From contig PHBE01000004.1 of assembly GCA_002841885.1 (NCBI GenBank), positions 1 through 64,000 of the forward strand: 64,000 nt of DNA. The letters are read 5' to 3'. The position numbers and the translations under genes are program-made. The notes under the pieces were generated by a model. It did not search any database, had not been told where the DNA came from, and saw only the letters and a program-made list of their open reading frames with translations. This DNA is from Deltaproteobacteria bacterium HGW-Deltaproteobacteria-18 (lineage in GTDB: Bacteria > Desulfobacterota > Desulfovibrionia > Desulfovibrionales > Desulfomicrobiaceae). The stretch's first letter is position 1; each line of letters begins with the position of its first letter. Shown piece by piece: positions 47,268-56,160 of this stretch.

Positions 47268-48250
47268 TGCAGGAATTCGCGCTCATCATGGCCGGTATTC
47301 TCCTGGCCGGGGCACCGCTGGTTCTGGCCACTCTTGGCGAGACCATCACCGAGAAGGCCGGGGTCATCAACCTGTCCCTGGACGGGACCATACTTCTCTC
47401 CGCCATGGCCTCCTTCGCCCTGGCCTCGATCACGGGCAACGCATGGATCGGCGCTCTCGGCGGCATGGGCATGGGGGCGCTGGTGGCTTTTGTGCTCGGC
47501 CTGACCAACATCTACCTTGGGCAATCCCAACTGGCCGTGGGGTTCATCCTGACCCTCCTGACCCGCGACCTGGCCTATTTCCTTGGCCATTCCTACTCCC
47601 GCCAGCCCGGTCCTAGCCTTGGCTACTGGGGCATTCCCGGCCTCTCCGAAACGCCGCTGCTGGACCTTGTGCTCGGACGGCAGTCACCGGTGGTGAGCAT
47701 CAGCCTGGCAGCCATCGCGCTGTGCTGGTGGTGGATGTACAAGACGAGTGCAGGCATGCGGCTGCGCGCCGTGGGAGAATCGCCCCGGGCGGCTTTCGGG
47801 CGCGGCATCAGGGTGAGGCTCTCAAGACTCATGGCCTGCCTTGTCGGCGGGGCTTTGGTGGGGCTGGCGGGCGCGGCCTACTCCCTGGCCGTCAAGCCGG
47901 GCTGGGGGCGCCCCCAGGGCTGCGAGGGCGCGGGCTGGATCGCCCTGGCCATCGTCATCTTCGGCGGCTGGCACCCTGTAAGGGCGGCCATTGGTGCCTA
48001 CTTCTTCGCGGCGCTCCAGGTCTCGGGCATCTATCTCCAGGACATCTTCCCCTCCATCCCGGCCCAGGTCTTCCAGGTGGCGCCCTTTCCCATGATGATC
48101 CTGACCCTTTTGGCCGTGAATCTCGGCAGAATAGGCTTCGTCCAGGACATGATGCGCCGCTACCCCTTTCTGGGGCGCTTCTCCGGCAGTTGGCCCATCA
48201 CCGCGCCTGCTGCGCTGGGACAGGATTTCGATCCGAAAAAGGGGTTGTGA
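47267..48250 (+). CDS. ABC transporter permease (BMP-type importer, subunit 2)
   Basis: A protein of about 327 residues, mostly membrane helices, with the family motifs ITEKAGVINLSLDGTILLSAM near residue 30, GMRLRAVGESPRAAFGRGI near 165 and EGAGWIALAIVIFGGWHPVRA near 225. The ATG overlaps the stop of the first permease by one base (TGATG) and has GGGAGGA just upstream. It completes a four-gene importer. Substrate is probably a nucleoside-like compound by family, not shown by sequence. Confidence 0.88.
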   Translation: MQEFALIMAGILLAGAPLVLATLGETITEKAGVINLSLDGTILLSAMASFALASITGNAWIGALGGMGMGALVAFVLGLTNIYLGQSQLAVGFILTLLTRDLAYFLGHSYSRQPGPSLGYWGIPGLSETPLLDLVLGRQSPVVSISLAAIALCWWWMYKTSAGMRLRAVGESPRAAFGRGIRVRLSRLMACLVGGALVGLAGAAYSLAVKPGWGRPQGCEGAGWIALAIVIFGGWHPVRAAIGAYFFAALQVSGIYLQDIFPSIPAQVFQVAPFPMMILTLLAVNLGRIGFVQDMMRRYPFLGRFSGSWPITAPAALGQDFDPKKGL

Positions 48251-48361
48251 CGAAGGCGTACGTGCTCTTAAAATCATCGTTCAAAGGCGTAGGCCCCCCG
48301 TCTTGGTGTTTGGAAGTCAACATGACCGGACGAAAGCCGAAATCCTTACCACACTGCACCC

Positions 48362-48856
48362 TCATCTCGGAAACACCGCCGGTTTCGTGAAAACCCAGTC
48401 GCGGTCCTGCACCGGCGTGTGGCAGGAGATACATGCCTCCGGGCCCTTGTCGAAGGGCTTCTGCTCCGGCCCCAGCCAGCGCGCCCAGCCCCAGCCATAG
48501 GTGTCGGCGTACTTCTTCGAATCCTTGAACATGAACTCGGCGTGAACCAGGTCGCCCGGGACCTTCGCTTCAGGCCATGCGTCCAGGTCAACCGCCTTCC
48601 AGACCACCTTGCCCAGGACCGCACCGTCGGGCCAGGGATTGGTCTGACCGGCCCGGGCCGCCTTGACGGCCGCATCGTTACCCACAATGAGCCGGATCGT
48701 GTCGTTGTCCGTGCGGTGAGCCACGGAGATGGCCGCCCAGTCCTGCCAGCCCGCAGGGTAGTCGATGCCGTGCGAAGGACCAGGGCCCGCCAAGCCCGCT
48801 GCCCATGCCGTCATTACAGTCAGGCAGAACGCCGCCAAAAGAATGATCGTCCGCAT
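48362..48856 (-). CDS. Exported cytochrome P460-type c-heme protein
   Basis: A 164-residue protein with a signal peptide (ILLAAFCLTVMTAWAAGL) and one c-heme motif CISCH near residue 147. The rest matches cytochrome P460-type sequence: YPAGWQDWAAISVAHRTDN near residue 35, and WPDGAVLGKVVWKAVDLD near 75. Well-studied P460 proteins carry a heme crosslink and oxidise hydroxylamine, but many homologues do not. The crosslinking Lys cannot be judged here. It follows a Crp/Fnr-type regulator gene by 53 bases on the same strand and is probably its cotranscribed target. Confidence 0.8.
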   Translation of the reverse strand: MRTIILLAAFCLTVMTAWAAGLAGPGPSHGIDYPAGWQDWAAISVAHRTDNDTIRLIVGNDAAVKAARAGQTNPWPDGAVLGKVVWKAVDLDAWPEAKVPGDLVHAEFMFKDSKKYADTYGWGWARWLGPEQKPFDKGPEACISCHTPVQDRDWVFTKPAVFPR

Positions 48857-48909
48857 TTCGCAACTCCTTTGCTTATTGTTGAAAAAAGGATGGGCAAAGC
48901 GCTGCCCTC

Positions 48910-49593
48910 CTACATCCGGCTCTCCCCATCCGCCAGGGACCGGAGGCGATCCATGTCCAGAATGCTGATCTCCTTGCCCTGGACCTCGATGAGTCCTTCC
49001 TGGCTCAGCTTGCCGAGCACGCGCGAGAGGGTTTCCTGAGAAGTACCCAGGATGTTGGCGAGCACGCCCTTGGTCACGCTGAGCTTGACCCTGGCCGAGA
49101 CGGGTTTCAGGGACTGCTGGTGCACGAGATACGTTGCCAGGCGCTGGGGGATCTCCTTCAGGGACAGGTTCTCGATGAGGACCGTGAACTCCCGCAGACG
49201 GCGCGAGAGAACGGCCAGCATGTTCATGGCCAGGGAAGGGCTCTCGCGGTAGAGTTCGATGAGCTTTTGGCGGGGAAAGAAATAAAGAACCGATTTGCCA
49301 AGGGCTTGGGCATTGGCCGGATAGTTCATTCCGGCAAAAACCGGCACCTCGCCCAGGGGGTCGCCGGGTCCGAGGATGTGCAGAATCTGCTCCCGGCCAT
49401 CAAAGGACATCTTGAAGACCTTTACCTGCCCGGTCACCACAACGTAAAACCCGACCCCTTCCTTGCCCTCGCCAAAGAGCAGGTCTCCCTTGTCATACTG
49501 GCGCGGCTCGCTGATGCGCTCGAGCTGTGCGAGTTCCTCCGCTCCAAGGCCCTTGAAGAGCGTGCTTTGCCCCATGGCGGTCAGAAAATCCAT
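48910..49593 (-). CDS. Crp/Fnr-family transcriptional regulator
   Basis: A 227-residue regulator. The N-terminal cyclic-nucleotide-binding-type beta barrel spans about residues 10-125 (GKEGVGFYVVVTGQVKVF; ILGPGDPLGEVPVFAGM), and the C-terminal winged helix contains TKGVLANILGTSQETLSRVLGKL. The protein has no cysteine at all, so an Fnr-type iron-sulfur cluster is excluded; a heme or nucleotide ligand is possible. It lies 11 bases after a SAM methyltransferase gene and before cytochrome P460. Members of this family in sulfate reducers (HcpR type) control nitrogen-stress genes, but assignment to HcpR is not secure. Confidence 0.88.
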   Translation of the reverse strand: MDFLTAMGQSTLFKGLGAEELAQLERISEPRQYDKGDLLFGEGKEGVGFYVVVTGQVKVFKMSFDGREQILHILGPGDPLGEVPVFAGMNYPANAQALGKSVLYFFPRQKLIELYRESPSLAMNMLAVLSRRLREFTVLIENLSLKEIPQRLATYLVHQQSLKPVSARVKLSVTKGVLANILGTSQETLSRVLGKLSQEGLIEVQGKEISILDMDRLRSLADGESRM

Positions 49594-49604
49594 GCAGCGT
49601 GTCC

Positions 49605-50309
49605 TTATCTTTTGAATACGAAGATGTTCGCTGAAAAAACCTCGGGGTCAAACCCGCTGCCGGAGTAGTCGGACACATGCTCGACCAGATGGAACCCGCG
49701 CGCTTCATGCCCGGCCACCATTTCGGACGACGACAGCGGATACAGCCGCACCTGATCGTCAAAGACCCGCTGGCCCTCGATGTCGAGGCCCGTGTGAAAG
49801 GTCAATCCTTCCGGAGTGATGTCTTCATAGGCGCGGTGAAAGACCGCCCCGTCCATGACCTTGGCCGGAAAGTTGAACGCAGGCAGGCCCAGAACGTAAT
49901 CCCAGTTCATGACCTGCACGATCCACACCCCGTCCGGCAGAAGCCGGTCGCCCACGTTTTCGACGCACTGCCAGAAGCGGTCCCGCGGCAGATGGGCGGC
50001 GGTATTTCCGATGGAGTAGATCATGCTCCAGGGACCTCCAAGGGTCGGGAATTCCGTCATGTCCAGGGCATGAAATTCGGTCTCCGGGCCACGGGCCCGA
50101 GCCTGGGAGACCATGGCGGAGTCGAGGTCAACGCCAACGGCCCGCACGCCGTCGCGGGTGAAGGCGGCGCAGTAGTCGCCCGTGCCGCAGCCCAGGTCCA
50201 GGACCGGTCCGCCGCGATCGCCCAGATGGTGGGTCAGAAAGGCGTAGACGCCGGGACTGAAGGGAAAGATGCGGTCGTACCACTCGGCGAACTTGGAATA
50301 CATGGACAT
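49605..50309 (-). CDS. Class I SAM-dependent methyltransferase
   Basis: A 234-residue methyltransferase. Motif I VLDLGCGTGDYCAAF lies near residue 37, the acidic end of beta-2 in GVDLDSAM, and DMTEFPTLGGPWSMIYSIGN near residue 88. The N-terminus (MYSKFAEWYDRIFPFS) fits the Methyltransf_25/11 type. The methyl acceptor is unknown. The gene heads a unit with the Crp-type regulator and cytochrome P460. The repeat cluster at 50452-50505 lies 143 bases ahead of its start, in the divergent region it shares with the acyl-CoA ligase gene. Confidence 0.85.
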   Translation of the reverse strand: MSMYSKFAEWYDRIFPFSPGVYAFLTHHLGDRGGPVLDLGCGTGDYCAAFTRDGVRAVGVDLDSAMVSQARARGPETEFHALDMTEFPTLGGPWSMIYSIGNTAAHLPRDRFWQCVENVGDRLLPDGVWIVQVMNWDYVLGLPAFNFPAKVMDGAVFHRAYEDITPEGLTFHTGLDIEGQRVFDDQVRLYPLSSSEMVAGHEARGFHLVEHVSDYSGSGFDPEVFSANIFVFKR

Positions 50310-50451
50310 GGCGGCCTCCTTGTCGTGAACGTGAATCGGAACTTACTGATATGTCCGCACCGCCCCAAGGTCCAGTCCGAAACAAAACGGCGTCCCTGCC
50401 GCACCGGCCACACGTGTCGAATGGACTCGAAGCGCTGCGACAAAGATGCAG

Positions 50452-50505
50452 ATCGTCCACGCAATGGTTGAAAATCATCCACGAGATGGTTGATTTTCAA
50501 CCATT
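50452..50505. repeat. Tandem 22-base repeat and long inverted repeat in a divergent intergenic region
   Basis: Two 22-base units (50452-50473 and 50474-50495) share atc-tccacg-atggttga with few differences. A 15-base perfect inverted repeat joins aatggttgaaaatca (50463-50477) to tgattttcaaccatt (50491-50505). The 8-base element atggttga thus occurs three times, twice forward and once inverted. It probably forms an operator for one or both divergent genes. The rest of the 50310-50669 gap shows no gene. Confidence 0.6.
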
Positions 50506-50669
50506 CATCTTCGAAACTAAAAATCATAGCATTCTGATTTTATTTGCTTTTAAATCCAAACCAACACATTCACGCCTATCGAATTGCATTCAAGCCCGCG
50601 CTCCAGTATTGCCGTGAAAATCATACTGAGCACACACTCAACGACCAATCACAAGGACACCCCATAGAT

Positions 50670-52304
50670 ATGAACACCACTCATGGAACTCAACAACTCC
50701 TCATCAAGAACATCCTCCAGGCCCCTCTCCAGGACAATCCAGGCCAGGAGATCACCTACGCAGGCACCCTGCGCTTCACCTACGCGCAGTTTCGCGAACG
50801 CGTCGCCCGCCTGGCCTCCGCGCTCATGGCCCTTGGCGTGAAAGCCGGGGACACCGTGGCCGTCATGGATTACGACAGCCACCGCTATCTGGAATGCTAC
50901 TTCGCCATCCCCATGATCGGCGCGGTCCTGCACACCATCAACATCCGCCTCTCCCCGGAGCAGATGGTCTACACCATCGGCCACGCCGAGGATGATGTCA
51001 TCCTCGTCAATTCCGACTTCCTGCCTCTGCTGGAGCAGATCAAAGGCCGCCTCGACACTGTGGAAAAGTTCATTCTCCTTTCCGACACAGGCGAGACGCC
51101 CGCGACCACCCTGCCCCTGGCCGGAGAATACGAAGCGCTCCTGGCAGCGGCCACCCCCTTGCAGGACTTCCCCGATTTCGACGAGAACACCCGGGCCACG
51201 ACCTTCTACACCACGGGCACCACGGGTCTGCCCAAGGGCGTGTTCTTCAGTCACCGCCAGCTCGTGCTGCACACCCTGGCCGGGGTCGCGGCGTTGGGCT
51301 CGAACGCAACCCAGGGCCGCTTTCACCGCGAAGACGTGTACATGCCCATAACCCCCATGTTTCATGTCCACGCCTGGGGCATCCCGTACATGGCCACCAT
51401 GCTCGGGGTGAAGCAGGTCTACCCGGGCAAATACATACCGGAAGTCCTGGCCCGGCTCATCGCCACGGAGAAGGTCACCTTCAGCCACTGCGTGCCGACC
51501 ATTCTGCACATGCTCCTCTCGGATCCCAAATGCGCCAAGTTCGACCTCTCGGGCTGGAAAGTGGTCATCGGCGGCGCAGCCATGCCCAAGGCCATCTGCG
51601 CGGCAGCGCTGGACCGGGGCATCGACGTCTTCACCGGCTACGGCATGTCCGAGACCTGCCCCATCCTGAGCCTGGCCCATCTCTCGGAAGCTGAACTGCT
51701 GCTTGACCGTGAGACCCAGATCGCCCTGCGCACACGGACGGGCAAAGCCCTGCCCATGGTCAGGCTGCGTCTGATCGACGACAATGGAACCGAAGTGCCC
51801 AGTGACGACAAAACCCCCGGAGCCCTGCAGGTCCGAGCGCCCTGGCTCACGGAGTCCTACCTCAAGGACGAGAGCAACTCCAAAAAGCTGTGGGCCGACG
51901 GATGGCTGAACACCGGCGACGTGGCCTGCCGCGACGCGGGGGGGAGCCTGCGCATCACGGACCGCACCAAGGACGTGATCAAGGTCGGCGGGGAATGGAT
52001 CAGTTCGCTGGAGCTCGAAGACATCATCCTCCAGCACCCTGACGTGGCCGAGGTGGCGGTCATCGGAAAGCCCGACCTGCGCTGGGGCGAGACGCCGCTC
52101 GCCCTGGTGGTGCCCAAAAAGGGAGCAGCCCCGCAGGAGAAGGAAATCGCCCAGCACGTGAAGAGTTTTGTGGACAAGGGCGTACTGCCCAAGGAGGCCA
52201 TCCTGCTTAAAGCCCGCCTGGTCGAGGCCATTGCCAAGACGAGCGTCGGCAAGATCAGCAAGGTGACCATGCGCGAGATGTACCTGAAGGATCTGGAAGA
52301 CTAG
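50670..52304 (+). CDS. AMP-dependent acyl-CoA ligase (AlkK/medium- to long-chain type)
   Basis: A protein of about 544 residues of the ANL superfamily. The P-loop is FYTTGTTGLPKGVFFSHRQ near residue 182; YGMSETCPI lies near 330; GWLNTGDVA and DRTKDVIKVGGEWIS near 415-440; and the C-terminal catalytic Lys in TSVGKISK near 530. It activates a fatty or other carboxylic acid to its CoA ester via an acyl-adenylate. The chosen ATG has AAGGA 12 bases upstream, a long spacing, so an alternative start is possible. A terminator follows. The gene stands alone, so it probably serves general acid activation. Confidence 0.88.
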   Translation: MNTTHGTQQLLIKNILQAPLQDNPGQEITYAGTLRFTYAQFRERVARLASALMALGVKAGDTVAVMDYDSHRYLECYFAIPMIGAVLHTINIRLSPEQMVYTIGHAEDDVILVNSDFLPLLEQIKGRLDTVEKFILLSDTGETPATTLPLAGEYEALLAAATPLQDFPDFDENTRATTFYTTGTTGLPKGVFFSHRQLVLHTLAGVAALGSNATQGRFHREDVYMPITPMFHVHAWGIPYMATMLGVKQVYPGKYIPEVLARLIATEKVTFSHCVPTILHMLLSDPKCAKFDLSGWKVVIGGAAMPKAICAAALDRGIDVFTGYGMSETCPILSLAHLSEAELLLDRETQIALRTRTGKALPMVRLRLIDDNGTEVPSDDKTPGALQVRAPWLTESYLKDESNSKKLWADGWLNTGDVACRDAGGSLRITDRTKDVIKVGGEWISSLELEDIILQHPDVAEVAVIGKPDLRWGETPLALVVPKKGAAPQEKEIAQHVKSFVDKGVLPKEAILLKARLVEAIAKTSVGKISKVTMREMYLKDLED

Positions 52305-52332
52305 GAGCCGAAGCTTTTCGGCAGAAGACGAG

Positions 52333-52365
52333 GGGCTTTCCCGGAACGCGGGGAGGCCCTTTTTT
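52333..52365. terminator. Terminator between acyl-CoA ligase and GlxA-type genes
   Basis: gggctttccc and ggggaggccc pair over about 10 bp (two G-U pairs) around ggaacgc, followed by six T residues on the plus strand. It lies between convergent genes. Confidence 0.75.
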
Positions 52366-52380
52366 GCGTCTGGCCCGGAG

Positions 52381-53337
52381 TCACTGCGGGGAGGCGATGC
52401 CGAAGCGCCGCCTGTACTCGCCCGGCGTCAGGCCTGTCAGTTCCCGGAAGGCCTTGAAGAAGGCCGTGGCGTCGGCATACCCCACCATGGCGGCGATCTC
52501 GTCCGCAGACTCGCCGCCCGTAGCCAGGAGCCGCTTGGCCCGCTCGATGCGCACGGCCTGCAGGTACTGAACCGGAGTGCGCCCCACGGAACCGCGGAAA
52601 CGCCGTAGCAGCGTGCGTTCTGTAAGGAACATGGCCTCGGCCAGCTCGCGCATGCGCACGGGCCGGGCGTGATTGTCCTCCAGCCAGCGACAGGCCTTGG
52701 CCACGGTCTTGTCGGCGGCGGCCGGCAGAAGGTTCATGTACGGCGTCTGCCGCACCCGGCCGGGGTCGAGGAGCAGCGTCCTGGCGCAGGACAGGGCCGC
52801 TTCCGGCGAGGCGTGGCGGGCCACTAGGTGCAGGGCCAGGTCGAAATAGGCCGTCACCCCGCCGGCGCAGACGTAGTCGTCGCCGTCCACGAGCATGCGG
52901 TCGGTGTCCAGGGGGACATCCGGGAAACGGGCCGTGAAGGCCTGGGCAAGGCCCCAGTGCGTGGTGGCCGGTCGGCCCCGGAGAATGCCGGCCCCGGCCA
53001 GAAAGAACACTCCGGCGCATGCCCCGCAGACCACTGCACCCGAAGCGTGCGCCCCACCGAGCCACCCGGTCAGCAACGCATCCGGCTCCGTCAGGCCGAA
53101 GGCTGGGGGGATGTAGACGATGTCCCACCGCCTTTCGCCCGGAAGCGCATCACTGAGCGCCTCATCAGCCCTCACGACGGCGCCGGCGAAGCAGCGCACC
53201 GGGCCGCCGTCGGCGCTCAGCACGGTGGTCCCGAACACCTCCCGCTCCATGATCAGATTGGCTACGGCCAGGGTATCGGAAAACCCGTGCACCCCCGAGG
53301 CGAGACAGGAATCGTAAGCCAGTATCCCAACGCGCAT
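52381..53337 (-). CDS. GlxA-family transcriptional regulator (DJ-1/PfpI plus AraC domain)
   Basis: A protein of about 318 residues. The N-terminal DJ-1/PfpI-like domain (MRVGILAYDSCLASGV; the nucleophile-elbow Cys in CGACAGVFFLAGAG) senses an unknown ligand. The C-terminal AraC domain has two helix-turn-helix units (MRELAEAMFLTERTLLRRFRG and GESADEIAAMVGYADATAFFKAFRELTG). The ATG at 53337 has GGGAGGG 4-5 bases upstream. It is divergent from a cysteine hydrolase gene 127 bases away, so it is probably its regulator. Confidence 0.88.
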   Translation of the reverse strand: MRVGILAYDSCLASGVHGFSDTLAVANLIMEREVFGTTVLSADGGPVRCFAGAVVRADEALSDALPGERRWDIVYIPPAFGLTEPDALLTGWLGGAHASGAVVCGACAGVFFLAGAGILRGRPATTHWGLAQAFTARFPDVPLDTDRMLVDGDDYVCAGGVTAYFDLALHLVARHASPEAALSCARTLLLDPGRVRQTPYMNLLPAAADKTVAKACRWLEDNHARPVRMRELAEAMFLTERTLLRRFRGSVGRTPVQYLQAVRIERAKRLLATGGESADEIAAMVGYADATAFFKAFRELTGLTPGEYRRRFGIASPQ

Positions 53338-53463
53338 GGCACCCTCCCGAATGTCGATTTGGACAATTTGTTTGTCGAAACCGACCATTCCGTCAAGCCC
53401 GTCCCGCCACTATCTTGCTTCCATGCGCGGCGGATGTCGTTGCGCCGAAAACCAGGAGGCTCC

Positions 53464-53988
53464 ATGAACACATCGAATAAGGCTCTCATCGTCATCGACC
53501 TGCAGAACGACTACTTTCCCGGCGGCGCGTTCCCGCTTTGGAACACCGACGGAACGCTGACGAACGTCCTCGAAGCCATCACACAGGCCCGGTCGGCAGG
53601 AGTGCCGGTCATTCTCGTGCAGCATGTAGCCGACAGCTCCAAGGGCATAGCCCCGTTCTTCAACTCCGGGACGCAGGGTGTGGAGCTGCATCCGGCTATC
53701 CTGGCCGCGGCAAAAAACGCGAACATGATGATCAAGACCTTCGCCGACAGCTTCCTCGGGACCGACCTGGAAGAGGTCCTGGACGGATACGGAACCCGCG
53801 AACTGTTCGTCTGCGGCATGATGACCCAGAACTGCGTCACCCACACCGCGATCTCGAAGGCGGCTGAACGCTACGAGGTCACAGTGCTGGCCGACTGCTG
53901 CACGACCGTCAGCGAGATGATCCACCTCATCGCCCTGAACGCCCTTGCTCCGCGCGTCCGAGTCGCCACGATGGATCAGGGTTTCTGA
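53464..53988 (+). CDS. Isochorismatase-family cysteine hydrolase
   Basis: A 174-residue hydrolase. The catalytic triad is visible: Asp in VIDLQNDYF (about residue 12), Lys in MMIKTFADSF (about 91) and Cys in GMMTQNCVTHT (about 124). The family cleaves amide or enol-ether bonds, for example in nicotinamide, isochorismate or ureidoacrylate-like substrates; the zinc-binding residues of nicotinamidases are not obvious, so a general cysteine hydrolase is the safer call. A strong AGGAGG precedes the ATG. Divergent from the GlxA-type regulator. Confidence 0.88.
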   Translation: MNTSNKALIVIDLQNDYFPGGAFPLWNTDGTLTNVLEAITQARSAGVPVILVQHVADSSKGIAPFFNSGTQGVELHPAILAAAKNANMMIKTFADSFLGTDLEEVLDGYGTRELFVCGMMTQNCVTHTAISKAAERYEVTVLADCCTTVSEMIHLIALNALAPRVRVATMDQGF

Positions 53989-54137
53989 GAACTTCCGGGG
54001 GAGGATCAAGCGGGGGGACGGCGGCGGCAAGCGGCCCGACATGGCTCGAAATCGGGTCACCCCTTGTTCGCGGGCCAATGCATACTTATAGGATGGCCTT
54101 TGAGCGGACGACCCGAAACCCCGAACCCGGAAACGAC

Positions 54138-55103
54138 ATGCACCGCACCGCCATCGACCCGATACGCTTCTCTTCCCACCGCGACCTGAACCGCCTGCAG
54201 ACCCTGCTGCTCCTCGCCCTCATGACCGGGTACGCAGGCTTTGTCGGCTGGATGCTCTGGGGGGCCGACGGACTGTGGTTCCTCGTTATCTGGGGCGCAT
54301 TTCTGCTACTCTTTTCGCCACAGCTCTCGGCCCGCTGGGTGCTCAGGATGTACGCAGCCCGCCCCCTGCCCGTGGATCAGGCGCCTCAATACCATCAGGC
54401 GCTGGCCGTGCTGGCTGCGCGGGCGAATCTGCCGTCCACCCCTACCCTGTGGTGGGTGCCGAGCCCCATGGTCAACGCCTTTGCCGTGGGCCGCCGCGAC
54501 GCCTCGGCCATCGCCGTGACCGACGGTTTGCTGCGCGCCATGTCACCGCGCGAACTGGTCGCCGTCCTGGCCCACGAGACCGCGCACATCGCCCACGGCG
54601 ATCTTTTTGTCATGAGCCTGGCCGACGTCATTTCGCGCATCACCTCGGCCATGAGCTTCGTGGGCCTCATTCTCATCTTTCTGTCCCTGCCCCAGGCCCT
54701 GACCGGCGACGAGATACACTGGTGGCCGCTCATCCTGATGGCGCTGGCCCCGCAAGTAAACCTGCTCGCCCAGCTCGGGCTCTCCCGCACCCGCGAATTC
54801 GACGCGGACCTGACCGCGGCCCAACTGACTGACGACCCACAAGGCATGGCCTCGGCCCTGGTCAAGCTGGAAAGGATCGGACGCGGCTTTCTGCGTCGCA
54901 TATTCCTTCCCGGACAAGGGCTGCCCGAGCCGTCATGGCTGCGCACCCATCCCACCACCCGGGAACGGGTTCAGCGCCTGCTCGACCTGCAGCACAGCCT
55001 GCACGTCCCGTGGTCCGACGGTTATTCCTTCGAACCGCCCGAGTTTCCGCATATCCGAATCCGGCAACGGCCCCGGGGTGGCTGGTGGGGATACTGGTAT
55101 TAA
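54138..55103 (+). CDS. M48-family membrane zinc protease, HtpX-like
   Basis: A protein of about 321 residues. Two N-terminal helices (about residues 20-60), then the zinc motif HETAH in VLAHETAHIAHGDLF near residue 143 and the third ligand Glu in TREFDADLTAAQL near 220; two further helices lie between (LADVISRITSAMSFVGLILIFLS and IHWWPLILMALAPQ). This fits HtpX, a membrane protein quality-control protease. The catalytic domain faces the cytoplasm by family knowledge. Other in-frame ATGs lie at 54078 and 54096; the ribosome site (GGAA) is weak for all. The proline/arginine-rich C-terminus ends RGGWWGYWY. Confidence 0.85.
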   Translation: MHRTAIDPIRFSSHRDLNRLQTLLLLALMTGYAGFVGWMLWGADGLWFLVIWGAFLLLFSPQLSARWVLRMYAARPLPVDQAPQYHQALAVLAARANLPSTPTLWWVPSPMVNAFAVGRRDASAIAVTDGLLRAMSPRELVAVLAHETAHIAHGDLFVMSLADVISRITSAMSFVGLILIFLSLPQALTGDEIHWWPLILMALAPQVNLLAQLGLSRTREFDADLTAAQLTDDPQGMASALVKLERIGRGFLRRIFLPGQGLPEPSWLRTHPTTRERVQRLLDLQHSLHVPWSDGYSFEPPEFPHIRIRQRPRGGWWGYWY

Positions 55104-55125
55104 AAATCCCTGGGAGACGCCCCGT

Positions 55126-55980
55126 TCAGCGGGACCTCAAAAAATCATCGTACATGACCCGGTAATCCTCGATGATTCCGGGCGTAAGCCAGCGCTCGAA
55201 GCCCTGCCTGTATTCAGGCGTGCCGCGATGCTCGAGCAGGACCCCGTTGACGCGCTCGATCATGGCCGTTCCCCAAGTCGTTCGGGGCGCGGCGATACGA
55301 GCCCGCCAGGGCACCATGCTCTCCCGCAGCGGAGCGATGGATATCAGATCCTCCTTGTTCTTCATCCGCGCGCCGTACACCGCCTCGAAAGGATAGGCGA
55401 GCACCCCGTCCACCCGTCCCAGAAGAAGCATCTCGAGCAGACTTTCAAATAGATTCGAGCCCTGGCTGACGACTACGCGGGACAGGTCGGGAGACGAGAG
55501 CAGAACGGAATCAAGCTCCGGGCCATACGACCTGTTGGCGGCCACGCCCAGACGCTTGCGGGCGATGAAGTCACGCAGGCTGACGTGCCCTCCGCGGCCC
55601 AGGATTTCCTGTTCCCCGGCCCTGACCACAAGACTGACCGGCGGCACCAGGACGCAGGGCACGGAATACTGCATGATCCGATCGCGCTGCGGGTTCGGGA
55701 TGAGTCCCACGGCCAGAACGTTCCGCCCGCTTTCCATCCAGTTCAGGGTTCGGCTCAGGTTGGCGGTGACGACGACGTGCCTGAATTCGGGCATTTCGCG
55801 GGCCATCAGTTCATGGATCATGTCCGAAAAACCCTGGCCGGCATACGGGCCGTCCATGATGCGCAAAGGGGGGAAATCAGCATGCATCCAGACCACTTCG
55901 TCGCAAGATTGCGCTCCTACCTCGCAGGGCAGGCATGCAAGGAGCAAAAAGAGGATAATTTTAAATAATTTCGAAAGCAT
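55126..55980 (-). CDS. Periplasmic solute-binding-like protein (SBP_bac_3 type)
   Basis: A 284-residue protein with a signal peptide (LFLLLACLPCEVGAQ). The mature part is an amino-acid-type solute-binding fold: DFPPLRIMDGPYAGQGFSDMIHELM near residue 37, SVPCVLVPPVSLVVR near 110, and a hinge region LGVAANRSYGPELDSVL near 145. No permease or ATPase genes are linked, so it may be a sensor or orphan binding protein rather than a transporter subunit. It is convergent with the protease gene and divergent from the Fe-S protein gene. Confidence 0.75.
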   Translation of the reverse strand: MLSKLFKIILFLLLACLPCEVGAQSCDEVVWMHADFPPLRIMDGPYAGQGFSDMIHELMAREMPEFRHVVVTANLSRTLNWMESGRNVLAVGLIPNPQRDRIMQYSVPCVLVPPVSLVVRAGEQEILGRGGHVSLRDFIARKRLGVAANRSYGPELDSVLLSSPDLSRVVVSQGSNLFESLLEMLLLGRVDGVLAYPFEAVYGARMKNKEDLISIAPLRESMVPWRARIAAPRTTWGTAMIERVNGVLLEHRGTPEYRQGFERWLTPGIIEDYRVMYDDFLRSR

Positions 55981-56035
55981 GGAGTAAATTGTATGACAAA
56001 AAAGACAAAATCACAAGAGATGGGAACCAGACATG

Positions 56036-56070
56036 AAAATCCGCTGACAAACGTTTTTCATGCGGATTTT
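56036..56070. promoter_or_regulatory. Inverted repeat between solute-binding and Fe-S protein genes
   Basis: aaaatccgc (56036-56044) and gcggatttt (56062-56070) are perfect inverted copies around a 17-base centre that itself contains tttttcat, the complement of the flanking atgaaaa. It lies 91 bases ahead of the Fe-S gene in a divergent region, a place suiting an operator. Confidence 0.45.
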
Positions 56071-56160
56071 GGACATTAAAAGGTCACAATCGCCACATTT
56101 TTCCTTTATTCACAGCCCGGACAGGCCTATGATTCCTCCAAAAAATAAAAAGGAGGAGAA

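Noticed and set aside
48910-49593. Fnr-type iron-sulfur regulator
   Set aside because: The Crp/Fnr-family protein contains no cysteine, so it cannot hold the Fnr cluster.
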